Below are positions 33,450-45,549 of a DNA stretch of 64,000 bases, piece after piece (positions within the stretch are counted from its first letter, which is position 1; every line of letters starts with the position of its first letter). The DNA is from Symbiodinium natans (Eukaryota; Sar; Dinophyceae; Suessiales; Symbiodiniaceae). The translations under genes and the position numbers were made by a program. The stretch lies in NCBI GenBank assembly GCA_905221605.1, contig CAJNDS010002298.1:305085-369084 (forward strand), written 5' to 3'. The notes under the pieces are model-generated. The model ran no database searches. It was not told where the DNA came from and saw only the letters and a program-made list of their open reading frames with translations.

Positions 33450-36062
33450 CCTACTTCAGCGTCAGAATTTCGCAGCCTTCGGCCTTGTCTACGGACAGTC
33501 TATCTAGATCTAGACGAAAAAAGATGGGTGAAACAAGCAAATTGCCGAAAGCATTGCAGATACTCACGGCTCCACAGTGCCATTCTGCCTTACGGCTTGT
33601 GCGGCGTGCCGTGATAGAATTTCCTGAGTCCAGGGTGAGACCTCCACTAAAGCTAAGATAGGTGTTGCATGGTGTTGTGATCCATATGCTTTCAGCTTCG
33701 AATGTGCAATGAATTGCAGGCAAGAGTCCACTTGTTGAAGTCACCTCAGAGCAGAGCTGAGAAAAACCAGTCAACAAGTCACGCGTCCCTTTTTAATCAG
33801 GGCTGTGAAGAAACAGAAAAGGGGTCAAAACCGTTCAGCCACCCAACCGTCAACCGAGATGCACTGGGGAGCTTCGATGGTTGGATCACCTGGATACTTC
33901 TTCTCAAACCTGGGCTTCCCACATGAAACCCAGAACTGACTGCACCAGGGGTGCTCAGATGTGCACGGTGAGAGTATCAACAGTAGCCACCGGAGGTGGG
34001 CCCTTTCAGAACTCCAACGCCAGGAGGCATATCTTCGAGCTTCCGCGTCCGCCATTCACACAGCATGGCATCAAACCTGCAGCTTCGCTTCTGCTTCAGG
34101 TCTTGCGAATGCCTTGCGAAATCTGCACTGGCAGAGGCCCCGCACCGTCCATCCCAAAAGTTCAGGTGGACACCCTGGTCAGTGAGGGGATCGTATTCCT
34201 TGGCTGAGCTCGCGATTCCTTGAACCTGCTGAATGAAAGATATGAAAGTCTGACTCATTGTAAAACCTCAGTTTGGGGTCTGCAAATCCTGAAAGCCGTG
34301 GTTCGCGTCCACCGGCTTTGATAAAACGGGCGTAGTCACCAGTCTCCTGTGTGATGCCGACCAACTCATCGATGCGAATTTCTCCAGCAAACTCCGTTTG
34401 GAAGGTGCAGTCGCCTGGCTCCACTGTGTGCTTAGATGTGCTACTGGCGGCAGCGAACTGAATTGGTGCACCTTCTCTCATGCACTGTAATTTCGTTTCA
34501 GGCTTTGATGTAGATGAAAATGGCCTGTTCCATCTGGAAGCATACCTTCAGGACATTGGCCACCAGGCTGGCTAGCCTCGTCACAGAGTCTGCTCGCCCG
34601 GCGGAGTCTGCCTAGGAGCTTTTGTCGGCACAGGCCTCGCAGCTCGCACTCTTCTTGCCCAGCTTGCCGAAGGGACAAGGTCCTGGCAAGCCTCGAGCGG
34701 ACTCGAGCGGTGATGCCCTTCAATGGGTCGAGCATCTGTGTCTGCACCAACAAACGCTGCAAGTCATCACATCTGCATGCACACACCAGCTCAGTTCGTG
34801 ACTGAACCATGCAGCATTTGGATAGAAGTTTAGCTTGTTCCTGTGATCAGATGAAGTGGGCCACCACATGCGACGGAACTAGGCATGAGAGAAGTGCGAT
34901 TCTGCAGTGTGAGAGGCAGGCTTGATGTGAACTCACTTTAGCTAAGCGGCCACTTCTGGTGCGGGAAGTTCGCAGGTGATCCTTCAACCCAATTCTCGCA
35001 GCCGACAGTGTAGCCAAAACGCTTGAAGTTCTCGCATTCGAAGGGGCCAGTGCACTCCGTAACGTCGAACTCGTTCATGACCTTACACATGTGACTTGAC
35101 GGGCCTACATGGTGCGTGCCAGAGCGCACAATCAACACTCTGAGCTGGATACCGAAAAGTTCATGCCGAGGTCAAAAAGTGGTTGCGTGGCTCGTGTCCA
35201 TACTTTGTATCGGCGAATGCGAGTTTTCGGGTCTGCAAAGTAGGTGCCAGATCGGGATTTGGCATGCCAGACAATCTCATTGTGCAAGTAGAAGAGTGCC
35301 GCGCCAGCAGTCGTTAAGTCCGCATTTGCACAACAGCTGTAGTTGGCTTCACTCTGAACACGAAACAGATGAAATGTCATCAGTGGCGCGCTGCTGGCAT
35401 TCACCAACTTCGGGTTTGTCACCCGGTAGTCTGGATGGAAAGTCGAAGAATACTCGGGAGGAGGCGGAGGTGGAGGTGGTGGAGGCGCTGGCCCTTTCAA
35501 GCCATGACAATTGAATTGGTGGCCGTACTGAGGCTTGATGCGGAGACCATGCCGCTTCCAACAAATCCACATGTACCAACCTTTGTGCACGTCGCATCTG
35601 CAGTCTCCTTCCAGAAAAGCTTGACACTGATAAGCAGCAGCTGCCTACTCTTTAAGTCTTACCCTTGCCCAGCTACTGGAACCTGCTAACTTTGTTTCGC
35701 CACATCGCATCCATGCCTTTCACAAAGCCATACTCCAACCAGCAGCTTTCATGGCAATACCGGAAGCTGCTGTTGGATTCGGAAGAGTCGCCTGTGGGAA
35801 TATGCACACAACAGGTCACTGCGGTGTCAATGCAAAGCTCAACAATACTCAACCATATGTCAAGTGAATTGCTAGCCCCACGGCATCTCACAGTGCATAC
35901 CGAACCTTGCACTGCGCGTCTTTGCAACGCCTGCAAGGAGCACGCCGAGTTGTTGCTGATGCCACTGCTGCCACCGTCGCACTCGTCATCTTCGGCCAGG
36001 GGAAGCGAGGCCGCCAGCAAGGGCGGCAGCGTCAGCAAGGAGAGCGTAACCAGGCCAGGCAT
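33450..36062 (-). CDS. secreted multi-exon protein of unknown function, frames broken
   Basis: Translation starts at ATG 36062 with a signal peptide (MPGLVTLSLLTLPPLLAASL), then an acidic, cysteine-containing segment ending CSLQALQRRA, a motif I recall from many dinoflagellate secreted proteins (memory, unchecked). Exon 35580-35153 carries a proline run (ten residues) and SEANYSCCANADLTTAG to the donor GTATCC. Then come 35130-34940 (CTGPFECENFKRFGYTVGCE), 34471-34280 (DCTFQTEFAGEIRIDELVGI), 34250-34030 (KEYDPLTDQGVHLNFWDG) and 33970-33825 (CSQFWVSCGKPRFEKKYPGD). Sequence is Cys- and Trp-rich and extracellular in character. At about 35150 and 34240 neighbouring coding stretches abut in different frames with no room for an intron. 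A pseudogene or sequencing errors would explain this. Confidence 0.45.
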
Positions 36063-36119
36063 CTCTGAAATGGCGTATATAGTGGAAAGGAAGAAACCCC
36101 GTTGTATCTTGTGAGCGTG

Positions 36120-37190
36120 CAAAGAAGTTAGGTTTTTCATGAGCATCTACGGATACGACTTCACAAGCTGGCTAAGCGGCTAAGCACTTTTGGCAGGAAA
36201 AGTGGACCTGTGGAGCCGCAAGGGCATGTCGATTTTGTTGAGGAGGTGTGCGTGCAAAAGGGCTAGCCTCGTGGCTCACACGCTCTCACGCTCTGCCCGG
36301 TCCTGTCCACTTGGACCGTGCCGACCTGAGCCACCTGACTGAAAACCTTGAAGGAACGTTGTGAAATGTGGCAAATCTCTGCAGGGCCTGATGCTTGAGA
36401 CTTTGCCTGTGCGGCCTGAGATGCAGAAGTATGCGGGGCGCGCTTCGCATCATAAAGCAGGCGCTCTGTGCCACTCCTCTGAGGCCTGGGCTTTCTTCTT
36501 CTGAGACCTTTGCTGGCGGTTCCCTACTTGGGCTATGACTCGATCCAACATGGCTCGGGGGGGAAACATGTCTAGTACCCAACGAATCCCAACAATCTTC
36601 TCTGAGTGCCACACCGCTTGCCCCCCGACCGTGGTGCCGGTCCTGACGTCAGCAGAGCTCGCAGAGCTCCAACCAGTCGGGCCTTGGCCTGATGCTGCAT
36701 TTATGGGTCGTGCCTGCAGAATTGGCTGGAGCCTGCAGACGCGGGACAGGCGATCTGATTTCAAGGCTTCCCGTCTGACACGGGGTGTCTCGATATGTAA
36801 GTGTATATATATATATATGTATCTATCTTTACTTATGAACTTCTTTATTTATTCATGTCTATCCCGGCCTCCGCAACCTGGGCAGCCAGGAGGCGGCGGC
36901 AGCTCGCTGCAATCGTGCTCCAGCATCTCCATCCCAAGCACTGCATACTACGGGGCCTACCGTGGACCAGTGCGTGTACAGGACCTATCGCATTGCGACC
37001 GGGTCGCTGTCCTGCTTGCAATATCGTGGAAACTTGCATCCGCACTTGTGACATGGTGAGCCGCGACACGCACCCGTGCAAGATCTTGTCAATCTTATCT
37101 GACACACACACACACATGAAATCGCATTCGCCGATATTCGCAGGCAGCTGCAGGCGCAGCCAGGCAGAAGCATGGTGCAGCCAACGGGAG
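36120..37190. other. no firm gene; TA microsatellite
   Basis: A minus-strand stretch near 36600-36520 (KIVGIRWVLDMFPPRAMLD) looks coding but is isolated. A short (TA)n tract sits at 36806-36820 and a CA tract at 37103-37113. Confidence 0.35.
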
Positions 37191-37196
37191 GTGGAC

Positions 37197-37271
37197 CGAA
37201 AGCACGTTCATCTCACGGCCGCGGACCATGCCCTTCACGAAGCTTTTCATCTGCGACTGAATCTTTGCCAC
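37197..37271 (-). CDS. single exon, possibly from a PH-domain-like protein
   Basis: This is exactly 25 codons between acceptor CCAAACAG and donor TCG/GTCCAC. It reads VAKIQSQMKSFVKGMVRGRE then MNVLS. The basic F-V-K-x-M-V-x-G-R pattern resembles the first strands of PH-like domains seen in dinoflagellate proteins (from memory, not checked). Neighbouring exons were not found. Confidence 0.35.
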
Positions 37272-37739
37272 CTGTTTGGCAAACAAATTTGAGCTCTACA
37301 TCCGGTGGCCTGATAGGCCCAAAGTTCTGTAAAGCGCAGCACAACCTTGCCTCTCTTTGGTGAAGTGGAATCTGGTCGTTGATGAACTCGCTGCCAATGC
37401 TGCTTGCACCTCTGTGACAAATTCTACTACACCGAATCGATTGCCTCACAAAGATCGACTCCTCACATCGCGCACTCGTGAAAAGCCCGCTCTGACACAG
37501 AGGCACCGCTTGCGCCTGAGTATGCGCTCCTGGTGCTGTTCTTCTGAGTACTGGCGGCACTCGCCGTCTGGGCGCGAGAGAGCGGAGAATGGGAAAACCG
37601 AACGTTCGATGCGGCGTGAAGGCGGGTGGACGGGCAACTGCACTAGTGGCCTCCAGGTTCCCGAGCTGGTCCACCACCTGCGCTCAGTCTCAGTGCTGCG
37701 ACTCTGTTGTGACCATACTTTCTGATCACGAGACTTGAA

Positions 37740-38535
37740 CAACGTACAAGGTGTGCATGTGGAGGGTAGATATATGTATATATGCTAGCCCCCCTCCCAA
37801 ACCAAAAAGCACCGCAAGGACAGTGCAAGCTTCCCGGAAGGCCGCGAAAGAACAAAACGCCATATCTGGCGTGCCCCCCCCTTAAAACCACGGTAAGGAC
37901 AGTGCGAAGAAGTTGATGGTGACCCCCCTCCTGATCTTGAATCCAGAAAATTTTCCTGAGCGTCTTACTTCTAGAATCTTGCGGGCCCGTCTATACTCAA
38001 TAACTGAATAAAACTGAAGAAGGAAGGGGAGGCTGCCAGATTAAGAGTGCTAATCTGCCCCTTTATCCGAAATTCCCATTGTCTGGCAAATTGAAGCAAA
38101 GGCAACAGAGAATGAAATCTGCGGCCATCATCCTTGTATCTTACAACTGGTTTCAGCGACAAGAAGAAACAGCAAGAGAATAATGATATGGGTTGAGTAC
38201 TTGTGGATTTTTGTCCCACATGTCCTTTTGTTTCTCTCTTGACTGGGGGAGAAGAGGGGCGTAGGAGGAGAAGAGGCGCATAGCTTCGTCTAGAAAGGGC
38301 AGAAAGCAAGCCATGAGAGGGAAGAGTAAATCGTAAGAAGAAGGAACCTTAGGCAACTGAACAAAAGGCAGAAGATCTGAGCACAGCTCGTATTGGGAAG
38401 ACGGAAAACGGTTAGCAGGTTAACTGCATAAACAAAGAGACCCGTCGAATAATGCATAAGGTCCTTGCCATATACGTATCCCCATAGAAAAGCTTCTGCC
38501 ACGGCCTCCATTATCGGTTGCTTCATGAGTGCTTA
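37740..38535. other. AT-richer gap with short C-runs
   Basis: TATA-like tracts and C-runs occur at 37765-37800 and 37873-37882, with a partly repeated phrase (AAGGACAGTGCRAAG) at 37816 and 37893. Minus-strand frames 38153-38530 (SYDLLFPLMACFLPFLDEAM) have an even composition and could be exons, but no borders or homology are visible. Confidence 0.35.
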
Positions 38536-38539
38536 CTTT

Positions 38540-38951
38540 ATCCAGAAAATCGAGAATCTTTTGCATGAGCATGCAAGAGCAGATTGCCATGCTTGTGCGC
38601 GGTACCTTTCTTCTTCTGTTTTCTCAGCAGGGATCGAGCTGCTGCTCTGAAAAATCCGCTCGGTGTGGCTTGCGGTCTGCTGACCGGCAACCATGACGAT
38701 CGATTTATCTCGCGGAAACTTCTTCGGCTTCCGCGTCCGCCTGTGGCCTCGAACTCGGCAAGCCTTGAACAACCCTGCACGTCCCTGCACGTCCAGGTCG
38801 AGGATCTCACCGAGAATCTCCACCACACATCCCGCGGACTCATGCCTGCACTTTTGCCCTCAAGTGGTAGGGTGAGCTCAGGGTGTGGCTGCAGATGGGA
38901 TTCAGTCCATTTGCATGGCTGCTCGAACTCTTGAAAATTTCTCAGCTCCAT
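38540..38951 (-). CDS. possible unidentified exon
   Basis: From an ATG at 38951 the frame reads MELRNFQEFEQPCKWTESH with even composition for about 90 residues. The alternative frame over 38826-38740 (VEILGEILDLDVQGRAGLF) also looks coding, so an intron or shift may lie inside. It could be the next gene or a late exon of the glycosyltransferase. Confidence 0.25.
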
Positions 38952-39008
38952 CGATGCTGCAGCTGCTCCAGGCAGGCCTGCAACAACTCTCTACAAAAGT
39001 GCCGAAGG

Positions 39009-41012
39009 TCATGACTTCCCCAGCTTGCGTGTAACATGGTGCGTCACTGAATGAATGCACCATGTGCCATTGTGACGTGTTGTTTCCACGCACTCTTCTT
39101 CCGCTAGCCATGCCTCCGCTGCCGCCGGCGATCCGCCTGCAGCCAGCAGCTTGGCGCCCAATTCCTGGGCCCGCAGACGCTGTGAAGCCTCAGTGAGCAA
39201 AATTGGTGACAGAAAGAATTCAAGATGTTCAAAAACTGCCCATGGCTGCCCTTAAGCCATCACGATGAGCTCCAAGCCCCCGATTCTCCAAACATAGCAG
39301 CTTGTCCAGCCTTCGAAATTAAGCACAAGATAGCACAAGCTACGCCATCGGGTTTCCAGTGGCACCCCGGCATGTCCCAGCATCCCCCGGTGCCTTGGCG
39401 ATGGCTCCCGCAGGAGCTTCCATGGGCTTCCAGAGAACGATGCCGGCACCGGTCCCTGCAAGAACGCAGATAGCCAACAGAAAGCCAACAGAAAGCCAGA
39501 AATACCCTCCACCTCAGAGCCTCAAGCCCTCGAGCCGCTCTGAAAATCAGCATGGGGCACGAGTCCCAAACTACCAAGGCACTCTCGATGAGCTGGCCCA
39601 TCTTCTGCTGAACCTGGAGAGATTCGCCATTTTGGGGGCACATATGGGCACATGCAACATCAGAGAGAACAACGTGCAACGTTTCAGCCGCGGATCCGAG
39701 CTGCAAGGAATGAGGACCATGGGCACACCAGCCAACAGGCCTTCCATAACGCTGTTCCCACCGCCATGAGTGATGAATGCACTGGCTCTGGACAGCGCAT
39801 CCATCTGGGCAATACCTGGAGGCAGACTTGCAGTCTCCGACTGGAAAGGCCCCTGAGAAGTGGAGGTCCACTTCTTGCCCTCACCGAACCCTCACCCCAA
39901 CAGAACTTATCACGAAAGATTGGCAGATCACAGCGACAGGTGCAAGCCATGTCGCTTCGGCGAGCGATGAAGTTGCCAGGGATCTTTCCAAGCCCTTCGG
40001 CTGCATCAGGTTGTGGCCCGATGGCCATGACCACACGAACATCATTACGGCCACGGAAACTCTCAACTAGCTCTCGCCACACGCGTCGGCTGAAGTCACG
40101 GCCAGTGAACGGCTTGGAATCACACTTGTGCAATATGTTCCATCCCTCCCCGACTATTTCCGATCCGAGACTGACGACCAGAATCTTCACTCCACCAGGG
40201 AGGGGCATTCGCCAGGGACAGTCGACCGCAGAAACATCACTTGGTAGTCGGTGCAGTTTGTTGGCATCCCGCACAAACACCCCATTAATGTGGTACGTCT
40301 GGTTTCCAGTGAAGCCAACCCAGACAAACGACAGCTCTTTCATCCAAGGCTTCTCCAGATCTTCAGACTCGACATCCGGGATTGAGACAATAATATTGAG
40401 GCAGCGGCTGAAGTACCTGCATGGCAAGAACTCTTTGAGACAGTTTGTGCCGAACTCGTCCTGAGCAATCATATTCGCAGCCTGCACACCCTCGTGCTCC
40501 GCAATGACGGCCGGCCAAGAGCTCTGCTGCTCATCTGGGAGGCAGGCCGGGTAGCGGTCCAACAAGAAGCATGAAACCACAGCCACGCAGGGGATGCCAA
40601 GTTTGGCTGACACAAGGCATGGATGCAGATCTGCAACACTGTAAATTACTAGCGAGGGTACCCAGGCACCCGGAGCTTCCCACAACTTCAGCAAACGCCT
40701 GGCAAGGCAAACTCCAGCCGGCAAGGCATAGAAATACCGCTCCAAGTCATGATGCTCCTGCACCACAGAGGGCAGCTTCCCCCTTTGAAACCAGTCTGCA
40801 TCTTCAGCCAGCAAATCTGGCCAACAGCCAAGAAAGTCATCGAACAACTCAGCCGCAGCACCTGTATGCTGAATCACTCGCTCGAATGCTGGGTCTGCGA
40901 TGTAGTACCGCACTTCACATTTGCGCAGGACCAGCTCGGAGACGATCGGCAGAAATCTATTCACTGTCCCAACGGATGACGAGCTGAACACAGCCACACG
41001 AGGACATGTCAT
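39009..41012 (-). CDS. family-1 (GT-B) glycosyltransferase
   Basis: UDP-glycosyltransferases of this family move a sugar from a nucleotide-sugar to a small acceptor such as a sterol or macrolide-like compound. The acceptor here cannot be told. Exon 1 (41012-39956, 352 codons, ATG start) opens with RVAVFSSSSVGTVNRFLPI, the N-terminal acceptor-domain strand and loop, and ends NFIAR. Exon 2 (39815-39692) holds the donor-site signature FITHGGGNSVMEGLLAGVPM. A possible small exon lies near 39545-39505 (MLIFRAARGLEAL). The exon at 39455-39394 reads TGAGIVLWKPMEAPAGAIAK, and the one at 39188-39009 reads ASQRLRAQELGAKLLAAGG. The GC donor at 39955 and CAG acceptor at 39816 restore the canonical spacing between NFIAR and the HGG motif. 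The last exon runs to TGA unless a further intron exists. Confidence 0.75.
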
Positions 41013-41529
41013 TCCGTTGGATCATGAAGGCTGTGCCATGGATCATGCGCTCGCGGAGCCAATGATGGCATGTTGGGGTTGCTTCCCGTATGGCGTGGGA
41101 TGTACTGCTGAAATACCATTGTCATACACTTGCTCCTACAGGCACGCTTGCAGTAAGTACCCTGACGCAAAGTCGTTGTTCTGTAGCTCTTGGTCATCAG
41201 ATGCTGAGTGCTCAATGCCGTGCGCGAGAGTGGGCCAAAGATCAGTCAGAATTCAGGCACGGCAAGTGATAGAGCTCGTTCAGAGAAAGGCAAGAAGCGC
41301 GAAGTCACGCTGCAAGGCCAAAGGCAATTTACAGACAAAGCTTCGAGAGAGCCCCGTGGCCTTTTTGGACAGGCGAGGTACCTTGGCAACGAAGAGTGAA
41401 CGAAGAGTGAGAGAGGCTCCATTTCAAGGTGATACCAAAGCAAAGCCGAAGTCTCTCCGTTTCAGGCAGCGGCTGCTGCTGCGGCTGCTGCGTTCTTGGC
41501 AGAACCTCGGTTTCCATTCACGCCGATGC

Positions 41530-42490
41530 CTAGAGCCCCCAGCAAAGTCCCAGAGCCTGCTTGAAGTTCACACGTTCGCACAAGGCACAAGCCCATACTG
41601 GCAGGCTGTCCGTTTTGGCGGATGAAATGTCGATTTGGTCTGCGTGCTTATCAAGCTGCGACATGCTCTGATGTCTTTGCAGAGCAGTTGAATCTCGCGT
41701 CTCTACCGCTTCACCAACCAAACCATGAAGACGAAGTCTCCTCCAAGCATCTGCATGTCATACCAAAGCGTGCTTGAGAACTCGTTCACCCTTCTCAATC
41801 TTGAGGCGGTCTTTTGGTTCGCTACATGCCGCTACCCCGCCTTCAACTTGAAGGGCTGCACCCGCACGGGTCGTGAAGAATTTCCTGGCGAAAGCTCGAA
41901 AGCATTGGTGTCACTGGTTTTGGTCCGTCCCTGCCTCCCGTGTGAGGGTAAACACCCACTGGTCCTTGCAAAGCCTAAGCACACACAGACACACAGACGC
42001 ACTGACGCGCACAACCTGCAGAGAAACTGATAACGCGCTCCCACGCAAGGTGCACACCAACTTTGCCGAGTCAACATCCACAAATGTGACCTGCGGGTTC
42101 GGCTGAAGGTAGCTCTATCTGGATGTGTCTGTCTGCCTGTCTGACACATCCGTCACTTCACATGGCACGATGACCATCTGCCTGTTTTTTATGACGTTCT
42201 TCATCAACCGCGGAACATCCCTTTCAACACTGCTGTCATTGCTGTTACGCCTCACTGAACTTAACCTTTGTCGAAAGGTAACATCGTTGTGAGACCCTTT
42301 CGTCCTCACTTTGGTTGCTAGGTCGAAGCAGCCATGCCTGCTTGTGTTTTGACGAACTGTTGATGATGCCAGTGTGCGTGCAGTGTTTGCGATCCAGCTT
42401 ACGCAAGATTCACCGGAGAACCTGACCATAAGCGCTCCCCGGCCCCCCGGACCCTGTTGATCCACTGGGGTTTCCTGGCATGGAGCCATC
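41530..42490 (-). CDS. unidentified gene, several exons
   Basis: Three minus-strand stretches look coding: 42480-42115 (DLATKVRTKGSHNDVTFRQR; also VERDVPRLMKNVIKNRQM), 42106-42015 (PQVTFVDVDSAKLVCTLRG) and about 41880-41760 (AGAALQVEGGVAACSEPKD). A further one at 41700-41535 contains WACALCERVN, which begins like a RanBP2-type zinc finger but lacks its second cysteine pair. No overall assignment. Confidence 0.35.
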
Positions 42491-42536
42491 CTTCCGCCCC
42501 CACGCACCGGTTCCTCGTGTCGCGGCTAGGCGGAGG

Positions 42537-42715
42537 CGCTGAGCTGCAAGCGAAAAACACGAAAGAAGGCAAAAGAACAAGAATAGCGAAAATGCAAAAA
42601 TTCGAGCAACGCGAAAGCGCGAAAACACATGAACAAAAACAGCACGCGAATTGTTGAAAAGAAACGCACGAAAAAGCGAGAGCAACGAAAGTGTGAACAG
42701 CGCATCGGATAAAAG
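42537..42715 (+). repeat. GCGAAAA-type low-complexity field
   Basis: About 180 bases are dominated by words GCGAAA, GAAAAC, CACGAAA and AACGCG on the plus strand. A matching field is at 51300-51490, so the two bracket the gene-free island between them. Confidence 0.5.
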
Positions 42716-42719
42716 CAAA

Positions 42720-44250
42720 ATATGCAATACGGTATATGTATATATATGTACACTAGAAAGTACATCATCAAGAAAACTCCAAAAAAGTCATTGATGGTGG
42801 GTTTTTGGTGGTCCTTAACACTATTATAAGAATCGGACGAATGAAGATAACAAAGCGATTTATAGGGCGGTTGTGGAGAATACAATAAGACCGCCCAACA
42901 GCCCAATTTCACACTACTTCGTGCAGTTAACTTACAAATAATACAAAAATTGGGGCTTGCAGTGTGTTATTAGGAGAGCGCAGTGACAACCCCATTTTGC
43001 GCTCATAATGCTGTACGCAATAAGACCCTTGTAATGATACTATTCACGCGGGTGGGGCGGTGAAGTCAGTCCGCTGTTCAAGGCATTCCGAACCAAGCTG
43101 CTCGAACCGTCTGCACTGTGACGGGCGCAGGCTGGATACTCCACTGGCCAGCTTGGAAACTGATGAACGGATGGGAGGTCGACTGCTGGCTATATTAGGA
43201 GCTAGACTGGTGATTCTCATGGTCAAACCACATGTCTTGTTCATTGACTTTGCGCTCTTCATCCACGTCCCTTCTGCTCACCATGTAATGTAATAATATT
43301 ACGCTTACCGTGTTCGCGCGTGCGCTGCCATAGTATTACAATTGCAACGACACAGGGACACATGAATCATAATATGCAATGCGTGAACATGTGAACGAAG
43401 TTATAACAATATGCTCGCGAACCAGCCGGGCAAAAGCCCAAATTACATTAATAAAAGCCCGCTGGTTTCATTGCGTCTTTATTTTCAGTAGGACGAACCC
43501 TGGTACTCGAGGGAGATGTCGTAAGTTGTCTTTATGAGGTTGGTGTTATAAGCAGTGAAAGGACGCCAAAACGCCAAGCGAAGAAAGGGGCTCGCTTCGC
43601 TCACTATTATAACGCTTGCTCAAGCAACGCTTTCAAGTTCTGCACGAGGGCAGGCAACGAAGGCTCAAAAAAACACGTCGGGAGTGCCTTCTTCACTTGA
43701 TGGCCGTGTCGAAGGCGGAATAGAAAATAACACCCCTTATCCTTAGGATTCATCCGAAGTTATATAAATCAAGAACAAATACTTAAATGAGATATACCGG
43801 AACTAGGGCGAAGCAAAAGCCGAATAAAGAAGCAAACCAAAACAAGAAGAGGCAAAACGAAGCAACCACTCCAAAGAAGACAACGAAGTAGGAGACCACA
43901 AGAAGAAACCCAAACCCTAGAAAGAAATGAAAACAGAACAGACACGACGGAAGCTAAAAGATAGGAGACGGTGATACAAAACAATCAACGAAGCAGACAC
44001 AGCAGCACGTAACCATCAAGACCCTAGGAACTCTATTTCTCCTATTTTGCTTTTTGGCGGGGTGGGGTCGGGGGTTGGGGGCGGGGGGGGCCTACGACAG
44101 GCAATGATTAAGCAAATTCGCACCGACCGCCCACGAACCACGCAAATTGTGCCCACGAATTTAGCAAACGCCCACGAAGTAGGCAAATTTGCCGCCCACT
44201 TATGCTCAGACGAAAGAGAGGTTCAGGATTATTTAGGGATCAAGGACTTG
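42720..44250. other. AT-rich gene-free stretch
   Basis: Composition drops abruptly towards A and T relative to the genes on the left. No recognisable coding sequence. An imperfect hairpin at 43419-43469 pairs AACCAGC with GCTGGTT. Confidence 0.45.
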
Positions 44251-44251
44251 T

Positions 44252-44430
44252 GTTTCGGGTTTAGGGTTTAGGGTTTAGGGTTTCGGGTTTAGCGTTTAGC
44301 CAAACCCTAAAACCCGAAGCCCTAAAAAAACCTAAACCCTAAGATTTGCAACCTTAAGAACCCTAAGCCCTAAAACCCTGAAACCTTAAACCCGAGCCTA
44401 AACCCTAAAACCTTAAATCCTAAACCCCCA
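44252..44430. repeat. head-to-head telomeric repeat, decayed
   Basis: TTTAGGG words run on the plus strand from 44252 to about 44300 (including TTTCGGG and TTTAGCG variants). At AGCCAAACCC the pattern flips to CCCTAAA words, which continue to 44430 in increasingly degenerate form. This is the arrangement produced when two chromosome ends are joined. Confidence 0.75.
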
Positions 44431-44439
44431 CCACACCAC

Positions 44440-44590
44440 CACCCAGGTTAGGGGAGGGCGGGTGGGAGTGGGCAGAGGAGGGGTGGGGGGCGGAGGGGTG
44501 GAGGGTGTTCGAGTGGGGGTGGGGCAAGTCGGGTGCGGGGGGGGGGGGGTGCGGGAGGGTGGGAGGGTAGGCACTAAGAGTTTCCGCGGA
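44440..44590 (+). repeat. G-rich tract
   Basis: GGTGGGAG, GGGGTGGGGG and a run of ten G make a purine-rich strand of about 140 bases with quadruplex potential. All three forward frames are open and low-complexity, so none is called. Confidence 0.6.
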
Positions 44591-45119
44591 AGGCACGGAG
44601 GGGAGGTCACGGAGCGAGCGGGCCATCACGCTCCTCCCCGACAACTGGATATATCGCGCTCTGAACCTCTTGTCCACGTGTACCCCGCTCCCCTGCCCAT
44701 CAAACGAATGTCACGCTCCACGTAAGAGCTCCCCTCTCCTTGTCCTCGCCCACCCGAACCCTTCCGTCCCCACTTCCATTGTGACCATGTCCTCTCTGTG
44801 GCCTCGTCCGACCCTCTTCCGCTGATTGTCTCCTCTGCGTGGCCTCTTCCGTCAGAGCTCGATCCGATAGCGTGCCTTCCGCGTTGAAGCGTTGAACGAG
44901 AACCCAACCCCAGAAAGATTTTCGGGAACAAGCTAAGAAAACAACGAGCACGCACAGAATGGGGGGTGGGCGCGTTGGGAGAGCGAGAGAGAGAGAGAGA
45001 GAGAGAGATGTATACATACATGTATATTGTACGTGCATATATAAATATATAAATATATAAATATGCTACCCCCCCCCATGGACCTACCAATTTCCTTTGT
45101 TTTTATCCATGAATTTCGC

Positions 45120-45475
45120 GGTCTAAGCCACATGGTTTGAAAACCATGGATTTTATGGATAACGTTGGTTTTACCGATGTTTTCGGGCTCTATCCTTCAA
45201 AAACATTGGTAGAACCAATGTCATCCGTGAATTGGGTGCTCCCAGCCACATGGTTTGAAAACCATGGGTTTTATGGATAACATTGGTTTTGCCGATGTTT
45301 TCGGGCTCCATCCTTCAAAAACATTGGGGTAAAACCAATGTTATCCGTGAATTGGGTGCTCCCAGCCACATGGTTTGAAAACCATGTATTTTATGGATAA
45401 CAGTGGTTTTGCCGATGTTTTCGGGCTCCATCCTCAAAAACATGGGTAAAACCAATGTTTTCCATGATTTTCGTG
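45120..45475. repeat. three tandem ~119-bp units with internal palindromes
   Basis: CCACATGGTTTGAAAACCATG recurs at 45127, 45245 and 45365. The CATGGTTTGAAAACCATG core is itself a near-perfect palindrome, and each unit also carries the ATTGGTTTT / AAAACCAAT pair. Divergence is low. Confidence 0.8.
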
Positions 45476-45549
45476 ATCTGAGGCTCTCTCCCAGCCACCA
45501 TTTCTCGAGGTAGTACCAAGCAACAAACTCGAATCCTGCAAAATCTCGA

